Under the pieces are notes generated by a model. It was not told where the DNA came from. It did no database searches and worked only from the letters and a program-made list of their open reading frames with translations. Below are positions 44,102 through 53,961 of a DNA stretch of 64,000 nucleotides, one piece after another. Position 1 is the stretch's first letter; the number at the start of each line of letters is the position of its first letter. The DNA is from UBA7328 sp965247965 (lineage in GTDB: Bacteria; Bacteroidota; Bacteroidia; Chitinophagales; Saprospiraceae): positions 806,001 to 870,000 of the forward strand of contig OZ252053.1 in NCBI GenBank assembly GCA_965247965.1. Direction: 5' to 3'. The translations under genes were made by a program, and so were the position numbers.

Positions 44102-45793
44102 ATGAAATCAAAACTGAAAGATCTCAGTGCATTTTTACTAGTGGTCATTGCATTTAGCTTTTATCTTTTGTCCTGTTCGAGTTCAGGAACAAATGCCACT
44201 GAAAAAGTAACATCATCCATAAACGTATTGGTCCAGGGAAGCCCCATTCACGGCGCCAACGGTATTAATTTTGATCAAAATGATGAACTCTATATTGCTT
44301 CTGTGATATCCAGAGCAATCTTCCATTTGGACAAAGAAACCGGTGCAATTAAAAAAGCTTACAGTGCAGCAGATAGTGTACAAGGCCCTGATGATTTGAC
44401 ATTTGGACCTGATGGATCTCTTTACTGGACGGATATCCTTGCCGGTGAAGTAGGAAAACGCACATCTGCTGGTATCGTCACGAAACAATTCGTCGCTCCT
44501 GGAGTCAATCCTATTACATTTTCTGCTGATGGTCGCCTTTTTGTAGCTCTTGATTTTTTGGGTGATGCGCTATACGAAATAGATCCGGATCTAAAAGAAC
44601 CTCCGAGACTGATCACAGAAAACCTGGGATGGTTAAATGCAATGGATTGGGGTCCGGATGGATATCTTTACGGTCCCATATGGAGCAAAGGCGAGATAGT
44701 AAAAGTGGATGTGGATAATGGAGACATAGAAGTTGTAAGCGATCAATATCAAATGCCTGCTGCTGCTAAATTTGATTCCAAAGGAAGACTGCATGTGCTC
44801 GATCAAATAGCGGGTCATGTAAGCCGGGTGAATTTGAATACAGGTGATCTGGAGGTTGTGGCCGAATCCGTACCCGGCTTAGACAATCTTGCTTTTGACA
44901 GTGAGGATCGACTTTTTATTGCTCATGCACAGGACGGAAGCGTTGTAGAAATTCTGGATGATGGAAGTAGTCGAGACGTGGTAGCCGGAGGTTTTATTGC
45001 TGCCGGGGATATAGCAATTATAGAATCAGAAGGTAATAAATCTTTGATTCTTGCCGATTTGTTCACCCTTCGTGAAATAGATGTAGATAATGGTGGTGTG
45101 AAGAAAATCACAAGGCATTTTATAGGAAAACCAGGTTTGATCAGTCCTTTCACGGTTTCAACGCATGGATACAATTTGGTGTTGACTTCGTGGTTTGCGA
45201 ATGAGGTGCAAATTTGGGATCCGGTCAAAGAAGAAAGTATTGAAGAATACCGGGATTTTGCGGTTCCCTTGAATGCCATTGAATATCAGGGAGATCTCAT
45301 AGTAGCTGAATTGGGCACACAACCCGGAGCTGCAAGAGTCCTCAGGCAAAACGAAGAAGGCAGGGAGGTGCTGGCTGATTCCGGAGATGGGCTTGCAGTG
45401 CCTTCGGGAATGGCAGCAACGAATGGAAACTTATGGGTGGCTGATTGGGCAACGGGAAGAATACTTCAGTTGATCAAAGAAAATAACGTATTGGAATCTC
45501 CATTAGAAATTGTTTCAGGCCTGGTTAATCCGGAAGGTTTGGCAATTGGCCAAGATGGCAAATTGCTGGTCGTTGAAACCGGTCCTGGTCGAGTAACTCA
45601 AATAGGGCCTGGCAATGATGAATCAGATGGTTCTTTAATAAAGACCACTATTGCAGAAAATTTACAGCTGGGCATACAAGCACCACCTAATGCACCTCCA
45701 TTGTGGGTTTTCAGTGGCATATCAATAGGTTCAGATGGCACTGTCTATGTTGCCAGTGATATGGAGAGCAAGATTCTTCAGATCAAAAGGTAA
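44102..45793 (+). CDS. NHL/SMP-30-like beta-propeller lipoprotein
   Basis: 563 residues. The signal segment AFLLVVIAFSFYLLSC has a lipobox cysteine. The rest is a series of propeller blades with D-x-x-G-x-L/I-Y-x-A/T patterns (FGPDGSLYWTDILAGEVGK, FDSKGRLHVLDQIAG, IGQDGKLLVVETGPGR). It probably binds or hydrolyses a lactone or sugar derivative in the periplasm. No metal-site residues can be assigned with certainty. It stands alone beyond the cyclase cluster. Confidence 0.75.
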   Translation: MKSKLKDLSAFLLVVIAFSFYLLSCSSSGTNATEKVTSSINVLVQGSPIHGANGINFDQNDELYIASVISRAIFHLDKETGAIKKAYSAADSVQGPDDLTFGPDGSLYWTDILAGEVGKRTSAGIVTKQFVAPGVNPITFSADGRLFVALDFLGDALYEIDPDLKEPPRLITENLGWLNAMDWGPDGYLYGPIWSKGEIVKVDVDNGDIEVVSDQYQMPAAAKFDSKGRLHVLDQIAGHVSRVNLNTGDLEVVAESVPGLDNLAFDSEDRLFIAHAQDGSVVEILDDGSSRDVVAGGFIAAGDIAIIESEGNKSLILADLFTLREIDVDNGGVKKITRHFIGKPGLISPFTVSTHGYNLVLTSWFANEVQIWDPVKEESIEEYRDFAVPLNAIEYQGDLIVAELGTQPGAARVLRQNEEGREVLADSGDGLAVPSGMAATNGNLWVADWATGRILQLIKENNVLESPLEIVSGLVNPEGLAIGQDGKLLVVETGPGRVTQIGPGNDESDGSLIKTTIAENLQLGIQAPPNAPPLWVFSGISIGSDGTVYVASDMESKILQIKR

Positions 45794-45845
45794 TAAACCA
45801 ATATCGATGCGATATGCAAGGGACAAATATTCAGATAAAAGCATT

Positions 45846-45930
45846 TACGGTAATACCCGTATAATACTTTTATTACCGTAATTTCCGGATATTACCGTAA
45901 CTTCCGTATATTGCCGTAATTATTACTATA
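45846..45930. promoter_or_regulatory. array of TTACCGTAA/TTACGGTAA motifs
   Basis: Three near-direct repeats with a 19-base period (ATTACCGTAATTTCCGGAT, ATTACCGTAACTTCCGTAT, ATTGCCGTAATTATTAC) lie at 45872-45926, preceded by an inverted unit TTTACGGTAA near 45846. Each core is a quasi-palindrome. They end about 40 bases before the next ATG, where an operator could be. Alternatively this is a simple repeat without function. Confidence 0.4.
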
Positions 45931-45969
45931 CAATAGAAAATTCGCTTCACATACCAAAACATCTAACAA

Positions 45970-46350
45970 ATGCCTTTTCCCCGTCCCGCAAAACACTGCC
46001 CAATATGCGGCAGCAAAGTAAAAGGCCGTAGTGATAAGATTTTTTGCTCACCCGATTGCAAAGCAGTTTATCACTATAACCGTAAAAAAGAATTGGATCC
46101 TATAACAGGGCCGATTGACAAAATCCTGCATAGAAATTGGGTTGTGCTTCAGGAACAATATGAGCTGGCAGGAATAAAAAAGTTCTATGTGGAAAAGAAC
46201 AAACTACAAAAAGATGGATTCAAACCTAACTACTATACGACAAGCCTTACAAATTCAAAGAATAAAGTTTATTACTACATCTACAATTTCGGTTGGATGG
46301 ATTTCAGCAATAAACAACTCATGGTGATAAGGTTGAGCAAACCGAAATGA
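45970..46350 (+). CDS. small zinc-ribbon protein, hypothetical
   Basis: 126 residues. A four-cysteine zinc ribbon opens the protein (CPICGSKVKGRSDKIFCSPDC), followed by KAVYHYNRKKE. The C-terminal half (YYTTSLTNSKNKVYYYIYNF) is a conserved-looking unknown. It is probably nucleic-acid binding, but this is inferred from the ribbon alone. The gene is monocistronic behind the TTACCGTAA array. Confidence 0.75.
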   Translation: MPFPRPAKHCPICGSKVKGRSDKIFCSPDCKAVYHYNRKKELDPITGPIDKILHRNWVVLQEQYELAGIKKFYVEKNKLQKDGFKPNYYTTSLTNSKNKVYYYIYNFGWMDFSNKQLMVIRLSKPK

Positions 46351-46422
46351 ATCCCTAAATCCTGATTGGCCGATTCATTACAGCACATCTCCACCAATTT
46401 AATCAGCTTACGGAAAACACCA

Positions 46423-46995
46423 CTAATTCAAATAAAAAGAATCCGGCATCTCAGCAATCACCGTATACTTATCTCCTTTCTGCCGCAATACCTGCTTCCA
46501 CAATCGTTCGGGTTTTGATTTCAAAATATGATTCGGATGCATGTCTGAAATGATCCATGATCCGTATTCCAATTCATCTTTGAGCTGCATAGTAGACCAT
46601 CCTGAATAGCCGAGATAGAAACGGATGTTCCTTGGCTTAATCAGTTCGGATGTAATTAGAAATTTCAGCTTATCAAAATCGCCGCCCCAGTAAATACCAT
46701 GACCGATCTCCTCACTGTCGTCTAAAATGTCGCCACAATCGTGTACATAATGGATCGTTTCGGTGGATACCGGTCCTCCGAAATAAACAGCGGCATTGAA
46801 TTCGGGAAAATCGCTGATCAGGTCATTAATTTTAAGGTCGAGCGCTTTATTGAGTATAAATCCTACCGTGCCCAGTTCGTCCTCGTGGCTGCATACTAAA
46901 ATTACCGCACGCCGAAAATTAAAATCGAGCATAAAAGGTTCGGCCAACAACAGCTGACCTTGTTCGACATGTCGTTTTTTATCTACTCCTTCCAT
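46423..46995 (-). CDS. YqgE/AlgH family protein
   Basis: 190 residues. Start QGQLLLAEPFMLDFNFRRAV, then ILVCSHEDELGTVGFILNK and VYFGGPVSTETIHYVHD, and FYLGYSGWSTMQLKDELEYG are the family signatures. The biochemical role is unsettled. The first 13 bases overlap the end of fabD, so it is co-translated with that gene. Confidence 0.92.
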   Translation of the reverse strand: MEGVDKKRHVEQGQLLLAEPFMLDFNFRRAVILVCSHEDELGTVGFILNKALDLKINDLISDFPEFNAAVYFGGPVSTETIHYVHDCGDILDDSEEIGHGIYWGGDFDKLKFLITSELIKPRNIRFYLGYSGWSTMQLKDELEYGSWIISDMHPNHILKSKPERLWKQVLRQKGDKYTVIAEMPDSFYLN

Positions 46996-47870
46996 GCTTC
47001 CGTATTTGCGGATCGGTCAATTTTTCTGATCATACCGTTTAATATGTTTCCCCTTCCACCTATTTCAATAAATTCTGTTATGTCATCAGCGATCATATTT
47101 TGAATCGTCTGTGTCCATCGTACTGATGAATCCAACTGCGCAATTAGATTCGCTTTGATCGCCTCGGGATCAGTATATGGTTTTGCATCGACATTTTGAT
47201 AAACCGGGCAAATTGGTTGTTTGAAGTCTAATTGGTCAATTGCCTGGGAAAGTCCCTTTGCAGCGGAAGACATTAATTCGGAATGAAAGGCGCCTCCTAC
47301 ATTTAAGATCATAGCTCGTCGGGCACCGGCCTCTGTCATTTTCTCTGTAGCTTCTTCTAATGCCTTCATTTCGCCGGAGATTACTAATTGACCAGGGCAA
47401 TTATAATTAGCCGGAACGACTATGCTATCTATAGATTCGCAAATATCTTCTACCACATTGTCTTCCAGTCCAATGATAGCAGCCATACTGCCTTCGGTAG
47501 CGGCACATGCTTCCTGCATCAATTCAGATCGAAGCTTTACCAGTTTCAAACCTTCCGCAAATGTGAGACTCTCCGCAGCGACCAATGCAGTAAATTCCCC
47601 AAGAGAATGTCCGGCAACTGCATCATAGCTAATTTTGGGTTTTGATCGCAGCATAAGGTAAGAGTGGATGAAGACAGCAGGTTGGGTGACGTCAGTTCGC
47701 TTCAACTCCTCCTCATTGCCTTCAAACATAACAGATTGAATGTCAAAGCTTAAAATTGCCTTTGCGCTATCCATTATACCTTGCAGGTTAGCACTTGCTT
47801 CGAGCAATGCTTTCCCCATGTGCTTAAACTGGGCGGCCTGACCTGGAAATACCAAGGCTCTTTTCATCAC
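46983..47870 (-). CDS. fabD: malonyl-CoA--ACP transacylase
   Basis: Loads malonate on ACP for fatty acid synthesis. 295 residues. FPGQAAQFKHMGKAL opens the protein, the nucleophile serine is in AGHSLGEFTALVAA, the catalytic histidine in VGGAFHSELMSSAAKGL, and IEIGGRGNILNGMIRKI closes it. Start is ATG at 47870. It forms a two-gene unit with the YqgE gene. Confidence 0.95.
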   Translation of the reverse strand: MMKRALVFPGQAAQFKHMGKALLEASANLQGIMDSAKAILSFDIQSVMFEGNEEELKRTDVTQPAVFIHSYLMLRSKPKISYDAVAGHSLGEFTALVAAESLTFAEGLKLVKLRSELMQEACAATEGSMAAIIGLEDNVVEDICESIDSIVVPANYNCPGQLVISGEMKALEEATEKMTEAGARRAMILNVGGAFHSELMSSAAKGLSQAIDQLDFKQPICPVYQNVDAKPYTDPEAIKANLIAQLDSSVRWTQTIQNMIADDITEFIEIGGRGNILNGMIRKIDRSANTEAWKE

Positions 47871-48034
47871 TTGTTACATTCTCTATTCGTACACCGTAAG
47901 GATACTTTTATTCTTGAAATATTAAAAGAAATAAAAGGAAAAATTCCGTTTGGAAATTGACAAATCCACCTTTGGATGAGAGTTTTAGGAGTGTGTTTAA
48001 ACTCTGGGTCCTTCTCAGCGGCGTGTTATTGGAC

Positions 48035-48628
48035 CTATCTCAGATTCGAACTTATGAGGTTCAAAAACTCCGCCCTCGTCTCCTGGTTTTTAAATTCTCC
48101 TGTGAATGCTGAAGTCGTGGTCACCGAATTTTGTTTTTGCACGCCTCGCATCATCATGCACATATGAGCGGCTTCGATAACAATCGCTACTCCCAATGGT
48201 CTGAGCGTTTCGTCAATCGCTTGTAGGATCTGATGAGTAAGCCTTTCCTGCACCTGGAGTCTTCTGGCAAAAACATCCACCACTCTGGCTATTTTACTCA
48301 AGCCAACCACATAGCCGTCCGGGATATATGCAATATGCGCCTTGCCAAAAAAAGGAAGGATATGATGCTCGCAAAGTGAATACAGCTCGATGTCCTTCAC
48401 GATCACCATTTCGCTATAGTCCTCCTTGAATAAGGCCGATTTTAATATTTTTTGAGCATCCAGATCATAACCTTGGGTAAAAAATTGCAATGCTTTTGCC
48501 GCCCGTTGCGGAGTTTTGCGAAGTCCTTCACGATTGGGATCTTCCTTTGCAAGTTCGAGAATCTCATGGTAGTGATCCTTTAGCTTTGTTGTGACCTTTT
48601 CCGAATATTCTTCTTTCTTATTATACAT
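48035..48628 (-). CDS. folE: GTP cyclohydrolase I
   Basis: Makes dihydroneopterin triphosphate from GTP. 197 residues. ELYSLCEHHILPFFGKAHIA has the zinc cysteine and histidine, VVGLSKIARVVDVFARRLQV and QERLTHQI follow, and MCMMMRGVQKQNSVTTTSA supplies the second zinc cysteine and the C-terminal strand. A normal type IA enzyme. It stands alone and is divergent from the histidine kinase gene over 230 bases. Confidence 0.96.
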   Translation of the reverse strand: MYNKKEEYSEKVTTKLKDHYHEILELAKEDPNREGLRKTPQRAAKALQFFTQGYDLDAQKILKSALFKEDYSEMVIVKDIELYSLCEHHILPFFGKAHIAYIPDGYVVGLSKIARVVDVFARRLQVQERLTHQILQAIDETLRPLGVAIVIEAAHMCMMMRGVQKQNSVTTTSAFTGEFKNQETRAEFLNLISSNLR

Positions 48629-48858
48629 TCAATTACGTCTGTTTTTTAAAAAATTGGAAATTCTCCCGAAACAAAGTTCTTCTATAGTCTTGAACTTCCT
48701 GTCCGTCCGTTCAGGCGGGGATTCTTCAATTTGAGCTTGAACTTGCCAACTTATTATCTCTAAATCGAAAGTTGATCGAAAGGTTTACAATATTGATCTT
48801 AATATTCGGCGCGAAAGTTCGTATTTTTTTATACTTGTGCGCATTTTAAAATTTTGAA

Positions 48859-49911
48859 TTGGCAAACAAATTAGATTTTAAGACAGCATTTTACCGCTTT
48901 CTCGAAAATTCGGTCTTCTACCATATCCTCTTCTGGACAGTATTTTATTTTTTCCTGATCATCGTTGACCATAGCGAGGCTCTGCTTTTGGAAAAGATGG
49001 CGAATAAGCTCATCAGGGTTGTCTTCTACATGCTCATCGTATACCTCAACCTCCTAGTGCTATTCCCGCGATATCTGAAGCAAAACAAATTTTACTTGTA
49101 TACACTTCTGCTGATACTCGCTGTACTGGTAATCACTCCAATAGAATCTTTGATCCACTATGTGCTATTTTATACGGATCAGCCTTTCGGCGAAGTGTTC
49201 AAGTTTGAGAATTACTCGCGGATATTCTTAGGAAGTTTTTTCATGGCTTTCTCATCCACCTTGTATAAAATAATCAACGACTGGGCATTTCATCAAAAGG
49301 AAAAAATAGACTTGAAAAGGCAGTCCCTGCAATCGGAATTAAACTTTCTCAAATCTCAAATCAATCCGCATTTTCTATTTAATACGCTCAACAGCCTTTA
49401 CGCACTTACACTCAAAAAATCGGACAAAGCGCCCGAAATCGTTCTACGGCTCTCCGAAATGATGCGCTACATGCTCTACGAATGCAATGAGCCCAAAGTA
49501 TCTCTTTCGAAAGAAATGAAATACCTTAACAACTATCTCGAACTCGAAAGACTAAGACACGGTCAGAATTTTAAAATAGATCTCAATATAGATGGTGAAG
49601 TTGACGGCCAGTTGATCGCGCCCCTTTTGTTCATACCATTTCTGGAAAACAGTTTTAAGCACGGCATGGATAGTCATTTGGACAAAGGATATGTTGACAT
49701 CGATATCGAGATCCAAGACGACAAACTTAATCTCGAAGTGGAAAATAGCAAGTCAAAACTCAAATCGAAAAAGTCAAAAAACAGTGGTGGTATCGGCCTG
49801 GTCAACGTCAAAAGACGGCTGGAACTAGTCTATCCCGACAAACACGAACTAAAATTGAACAACAGCGAAGAACAATTTAATGTATCGCTGAAACTAAATT
49901 TATCGAATTAA
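48859..49911 (+). CDS. LytS/YpdA-type sensor histidine kinase
   Basis: 350 residues. Four hydrophobic segments fill residues about 20-135 and form the membrane sensor. The His_kinase domain has FLKSQINPHFLFNTLNSLYA with the likely phospho-site H171, RYMLYECNEPKVSLSKEMKY, and an ATP-binding region with FIPFLENSFKHGM and GGIGLVNVKRRLELVYP. The likely start is TTG at 48859. The response regulator gene follows by 24 bases, so the two form a pair. Confidence 0.93.
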   Translation: MANKLDFKTAFYRFLENSVFYHILFWTVFYFFLIIVDHSEALLLEKMANKLIRVVFYMLIVYLNLLVLFPRYLKQNKFYLYTLLLILAVLVITPIESLIHYVLFYTDQPFGEVFKFENYSRIFLGSFFMAFSSTLYKIINDWAFHQKEKIDLKRQSLQSELNFLKSQINPHFLFNTLNSLYALTLKKSDKAPEIVLRLSEMMRYMLYECNEPKVSLSKEMKYLNNYLELERLRHGQNFKIDLNIDGEVDGQLIAPLLFIPFLENSFKHGMDSHLDKGYVDIDIEIQDDKLNLEVENSKSKLKSKKSKNSGGIGLVNVKRRLELVYPDKHELKLNNSEEQFNVSLKLNLSN

Positions 49912-49935
49912 CAAATTGAATAAATCACTAAAAAC

Positions 49936-50646
49936 ATGAATGTAATTATTGTAGACGACGAGCCCCTGGCTCACGAAGTATTAGAAACATACATCAACCA
50001 GGTAGCTGATCTCAATTTGGTTGGAAACTGCTATAACGCCTTGGAGGCCAGGGAGTTATTGGAGAAAGAAGACGTCGATCTTATCTTCCTGGATATCCAA
50101 ATGCCTCAGCTTACCGGCCTCGAATTCGTAAAATCGATGACCAAACTTCCCTTGGTTATATTCACAACAGCTTACGCCGAATATGCGCTGGAGAGTTATG
50201 AAATCGACGCGGTCGACTACCTTGTCAAACCCATTTCATTAGAAAAATTCCTTAAAGCGCTCAATAAAGGCCGTGAAAGATACGAAGCCGAAAAAGCGGA
50301 TACTTCTAAAGAAGGCGACGATTACTTCTTTGTAAAAGCGGATAAAAAACTGGTAAAGCTATTCTACAATGATATCCTGTATATTGAAGGTCTGAAAGAT
50401 TATGTGATCATCCGCACAGAGACAGGGCGTGTCATAACGCTTCAGACTATGAAGAGTCTCGAAGCAAAGCTGGCCGACAAAAATTTTAAACGGATCCATC
50501 GCTCTTACATTCTCAACAAATCCAAAATCAAGGCTCTGATGGGTAACGTAGTCGAGATTATAGAACGTGGGAAAGAGAAGCATATTCCGATTGGGAAAAA
50601 TTATCGAGAGGAGCTTTTTGAGGAGATTAATAGTAAGAAGATCTAG
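49936..50646 (+). CDS. LytTR-family response regulator
   Basis: 236 residues. The receiver domain has VDDEP at the start, phospho-acceptor D53 in LIFLDIQMPQLTG, and YLVKPISLEKFLKAL. After a short linker, the LytTR DNA-binding domain shows FVKADKKLVKLFYNDILYIE, then YVIIRT, FKRIHRSYILNKSKIKAL and HIPIGKNYREEL. It should regulate genes in response to the kinase just upstream. The targets cannot be told from the window. Confidence 0.94.
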   Translation: MNVIIVDDEPLAHEVLETYINQVADLNLVGNCYNALEARELLEKEDVDLIFLDIQMPQLTGLEFVKSMTKLPLVIFTTAYAEYALESYEIDAVDYLVKPISLEKFLKALNKGRERYEAEKADTSKEGDDYFFVKADKKLVKLFYNDILYIEGLKDYVIIRTETGRVITLQTMKSLEAKLADKNFKRIHRSYILNKSKIKALMGNVVEIIERGKEKHIPIGKNYREELFEEINSKKI

Positions 50647-50698
50647 GACGGCTAACGACCGACGATAGATGACCGTCGCTATATATCTAAAATTTTAG

Positions 50699-50878
50699 CC
50701 AATAAGGCTTTCGATAAAAAAGAATCTGGGCGGGATAAAACAGGATTCCGAAATCATGCTTGACCAATTGAGAGCAATAGACAATCGTAGGTTTACCAAC
50801 TGCATTGGAATATTGCCAGCAGCTTTGACCAAAATCGTCCAGGAAAATTTGAAAAACATCCTGGATCTGCAATATTGA
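50699..50878 (+). pseudogene. MazF/PemK-like toxin, C-terminal remnant
   Basis: After an in-frame TAG at 50696, the frame encodes GGIKQDSEIMLDQLRAIDNR then RFTNCIGILPAALTKIVQEN and ends ILDLQY-TGA. This is the second half of MazF-type ribonucleases (D-Q-I/L-R-T/A-I-D-x-R-R core). The first half is missing and no antitoxin gene is near. It is inactive. Confidence 0.72.
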
Positions 50879-50975
50879 TACAATGGTTTGGAACTTCCTA
50901 ATCGATTCTGTGTGTTTTATTTTATTGGCTATATTGGCACCTCGTCAATCTATTTCATTGTAATTAATCAAAATC

Positions 50976-52564
50976 ATGAGTACATCATCCGTTAGGCCAT
51001 TAGTCAAATATATTGCCCTGTCTGCCCTTCTTATCTTTAGCTGTAAGAATGAGCAAATGTCTGAAACAACAGAAGCCGAAAAGGGCTCGGATTATTATAC
51101 CGAGCAGCACCGCCCACAATTCCACTTCTCTCCGGAAGCCAACTGGATGAACGATCCAAATGGCATGGTCTATTATGACGGGGAGTACATCTTTTTTATC
51201 AATACTATCCGGACAGTACGGTATGGGGCCCGATGCATTGGGCGCATACTGTGAGCACAGATTTAGTGCATTGGGAACATCTTCCTATCGCTCTTTATCC
51301 TGATGAACTCGGTTATATCTTTTCAGGAAGCGCTGTGGTGGATTGGAACAATACGAGTGGATTTGGTAAAGATGACAAGCCGCCTTTGATCGCCATCTAC
51401 AGCTACCACCATGCAGAGAAAGCAAGAGCAGGAGACATAGATTATCCGACACAAGGAATAGCCTACAGCAATGATCGCGGCCGGACATGGACAAAATACC
51501 AAGGTAATCCCGTGGTAAAAAATCCGGATGTAAAAGACTTTCGCGACCCAAAGGTCATGTGGCACGAGGAAACAGCGAAATGGGTAATGACCGTAACGGC
51601 ATATGATCATCTGAAGTTTTACGGTTCGGAAGATCTTAAAAACTGGAACCTGCTGAGCGAATTTGGTAGAGACATCGGCAGCCACGACGGAGTATGGGAA
51701 TGCCCCGACCTTTTTGTTATGAAAGATGAAAACGGTCAGGAAAAATGGGTTATCATTCAAAATATGAATCCTGGGAATCCGAATGGAGGTTCGGGTACCC
51801 AATACTTCATTGGGCAATTTGATGGCGAAAGATTTTCAGTGGATCCTGCATTCGAAAAAGCATTAGAGGCAGAATCCGTAAAATCAATATGGTTGGATGC
51901 GGGTATGGACAATTATGCCGGCGTGACGTGGTCTGACATTCCCGCTGAGGATGGGCGAAGGATATTTTTGGGTTGGATGAGCAATTGGGCATATGCTCAA
52001 GTTGTGCCTACGGAGAAATGGAGGAGTGCGATGACGCTTCCATGGGAGCTAAGTTTGAGACATTTTGGCGGAACACCTAGACTGTCAGGATATCCTGTCG
52101 AGGAGGTCAATTCGCTTCGAGTTGGGAACAGATCAGCGATCAATAGTGATGGCACGACAGCACTGCCCGAAAGCGGATTAGCCGATATCGAAATTATAGC
52201 CTCGCTCGCCCTGATTGAGAGTGCTGGTTTCCGACTATCCAATGATCTAGGCCAATCAGTTTCTTTCTACCTCGATGTTGGAAGCCATACACTTCAATTA
52301 GACCGCACGAAAAGTGGCAAAGACAGTTTTTCTGAGAAATTTCCAGGCATACATACCGCAAATCGACACAGCTCATCGGATATGCTATCAATTCGCGCCA
52401 TTATAGACGCCTCTTCCATTGAAATTTTTGTAGACGAAGGGTCTAATATTTTCACAGAAATATTTTTCCCGGATAGGAACTATTCTCAAGTTGAACTAAT
52501 AGGCAATACGGAAGTTCTAAAAAATATTTCCGGAAGTATGTGGGAAATTCAAAAGATTTGGTAA
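50976..52564 (+). pseudogene. GH32 fructan beta-fructosidase-type lipoprotein with one frameshift
   Basis: Signal segment with lipobox (ALSALLIFSCKNE), then the GH32 nucleophile motif WMNDPNGMVYYDGEY. At a run of six T (51192-51197) one base is missing: adding one T gives FYQYYPDSTVWGPMHWAHTV, the family consensus, joining the second frame. That frame has DFRDPKVMWHE, the acid/base region WECPDLF and the C-terminal beta-sandwich. It would split levan or inulin outside the cell. It is either a real loss or a sequencing slip. Confidence 0.88.
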
Positions 52565-52611
52565 CATTCGTCTTCTTTCACTCTAAGAATTTCTAATCAA
52601 GCGATTCGGCA

Positions 52612-53961
52612 ATGGATAAAAGAACTTTCATGAGGACTTCCTCCGCTCTTATTGCAGGTGCGGCACTGTCTCCTTTGACATCCTGTGGCACTACTGTTGA
52701 AGAAGAGCCCCTGAAAAACTGGGCAGGCAATCTCGGCTTCAGTACTAAGAATGTCCACTACCCTACTTCAGTTGAAGAGGTTCAAGAATTAGTGACGAGG
52801 CTCCCTTCAATCCGAGCATTGGGTTCCCGTCATTCTTTTAGTGCAATTGCTGACAGTAAGCAACATCTTGTCGCTACTGAAGCACTAAACCAAATAGTCT
52901 CACTTGACAAGGAAGCAAGAACGCTTACCGTCGAAGCAGGTGTGCGCTACGGAGACATCTGTGAATATATCCATGACCAAGGTTTTGCACTTCATAATCT
53001 TGCGTCCCTGCCGCATATTTCCATTGCTGGTTCCAGTGCGACTTCTACCCACGGGTCCGGTGTGAACAACGGCGGACTAGCGACTGCGGTCAGAGCTATT
53101 GAAATCGTCAATGCTAATGGAGACATCATCAACCTATCTCGCGAGAGCAATCTCGAAATGTTTAACGGAGCCGTAGTAAATCTGGGAGCATTGGGCATCG
53201 TTACCAAAGTTACACTCGACCTTTTACCGACTTTTAATATGAGTCAAGTAGTCTACCGCAACATGCCAATGGCCGCATTAGCCTCTGATTTTGAGTGGAT
53301 TATGTCCATCGGATACAGTGTTAGTTTATTCACCGACTGGAGAAATAAAAATGTGAACCAGGTTTGGATAAAGAGTCGTAGTGACGCGTCAACAATAGAA
53401 CCCGGTAAAGAATTTTACGGAGCAGCCTTAGCAGATCGAGAAATGCATCCTGTAGATGATCATCCTTCCGAAAGCTGTACAGAACAGGGTGGTGTCGATG
53501 GCCCCTGGCATGCCCGACTGCCTCATTTCAAAATGGGTTTTACACCGAGTAGCGGCGATGAGCTTCAAGCCGAATTTTTCATTCCTTTTGAGAATGGTTA
53601 CGAGGGAATGATCGTTGTGGAAAAAATGAATGAAGAGATCAGTCCTCATCTTTTAGTATCGGAAATACGCACTATTGCCCCCGACGACTTTTGGATGAGC
53701 CCTTTTTACAAAAAACCTTGTGTTGCTATTCACTTTAGCTGGAAACCGCACAGCGATGCTGTATACGCATTATTGCCCAAAATCGAAGAGGCGCTTTCGC
53801 CTTTTGGCGTGCGGCCGCACTGGGGAAAACTTACGACCATTCAACCTTCAGTTTTGCAATCCAGGATTGAGAAATTAAGTGATTTTAAGGAGTTGATGCT
53901 CGAATTTGATCCTCAAGGCAAATTCAGAAATGACTATATCAATACCTATTTGTTTTCGTGA
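52612..53961 (+). CDS. FAD-linked alditol/lactone oxidase-like protein
   Basis: 449 residues. The N-terminus looks exported, with RTFMRTSSALIAGAALSPLT then SCG, which resembles a lipoprotein or twin-arginine-like leader. The FAD-binding domain has RALGSRHSFSAIADS and SSATSTHGSGVNNGGLATAV. The end ECSPF-like segment is SPFGVRPHWGKL, typical of alditol and gulonolactone oxidases. It probably oxidises a sugar alcohol or aldonolactone with oxygen. It follows the GH32 gene by 47 bases; a common carbohydrate role is possible. Confidence 0.85.
   Translation: MDKRTFMRTSSALIAGAALSPLTSCGTTVEEEPLKNWAGNLGFSTKNVHYPTSVEEVQELVTRLPSIRALGSRHSFSAIADSKQHLVATEALNQIVSLDKEARTLTVEAGVRYGDICEYIHDQGFALHNLASLPHISIAGSSATSTHGSGVNNGGLATAVRAIEIVNANGDIINLSRESNLEMFNGAVVNLGALGIVTKVTLDLLPTFNMSQVVYRNMPMAALASDFEWIMSIGYSVSLFTDWRNKNVNQVWIKSRSDASTIEPGKEFYGAALADREMHPVDDHPSESCTEQGGVDGPWHARLPHFKMGFTPSSGDELQAEFFIPFENGYEGMIVVEKMNEEISPHLLVSEIRTIAPDDFWMSPFYKKPCVAIHFSWKPHSDAVYALLPKIEEALSPFGVRPHWGKLTTIQPSVLQSRIEKLSDFKELMLEFDPQGKFRNDYINTYLFS

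Noticed and set aside
45846..45930. CRISPR array
   Set aside because: The repeats are 19 bases apart with no unique spacers and no cas genes are near.
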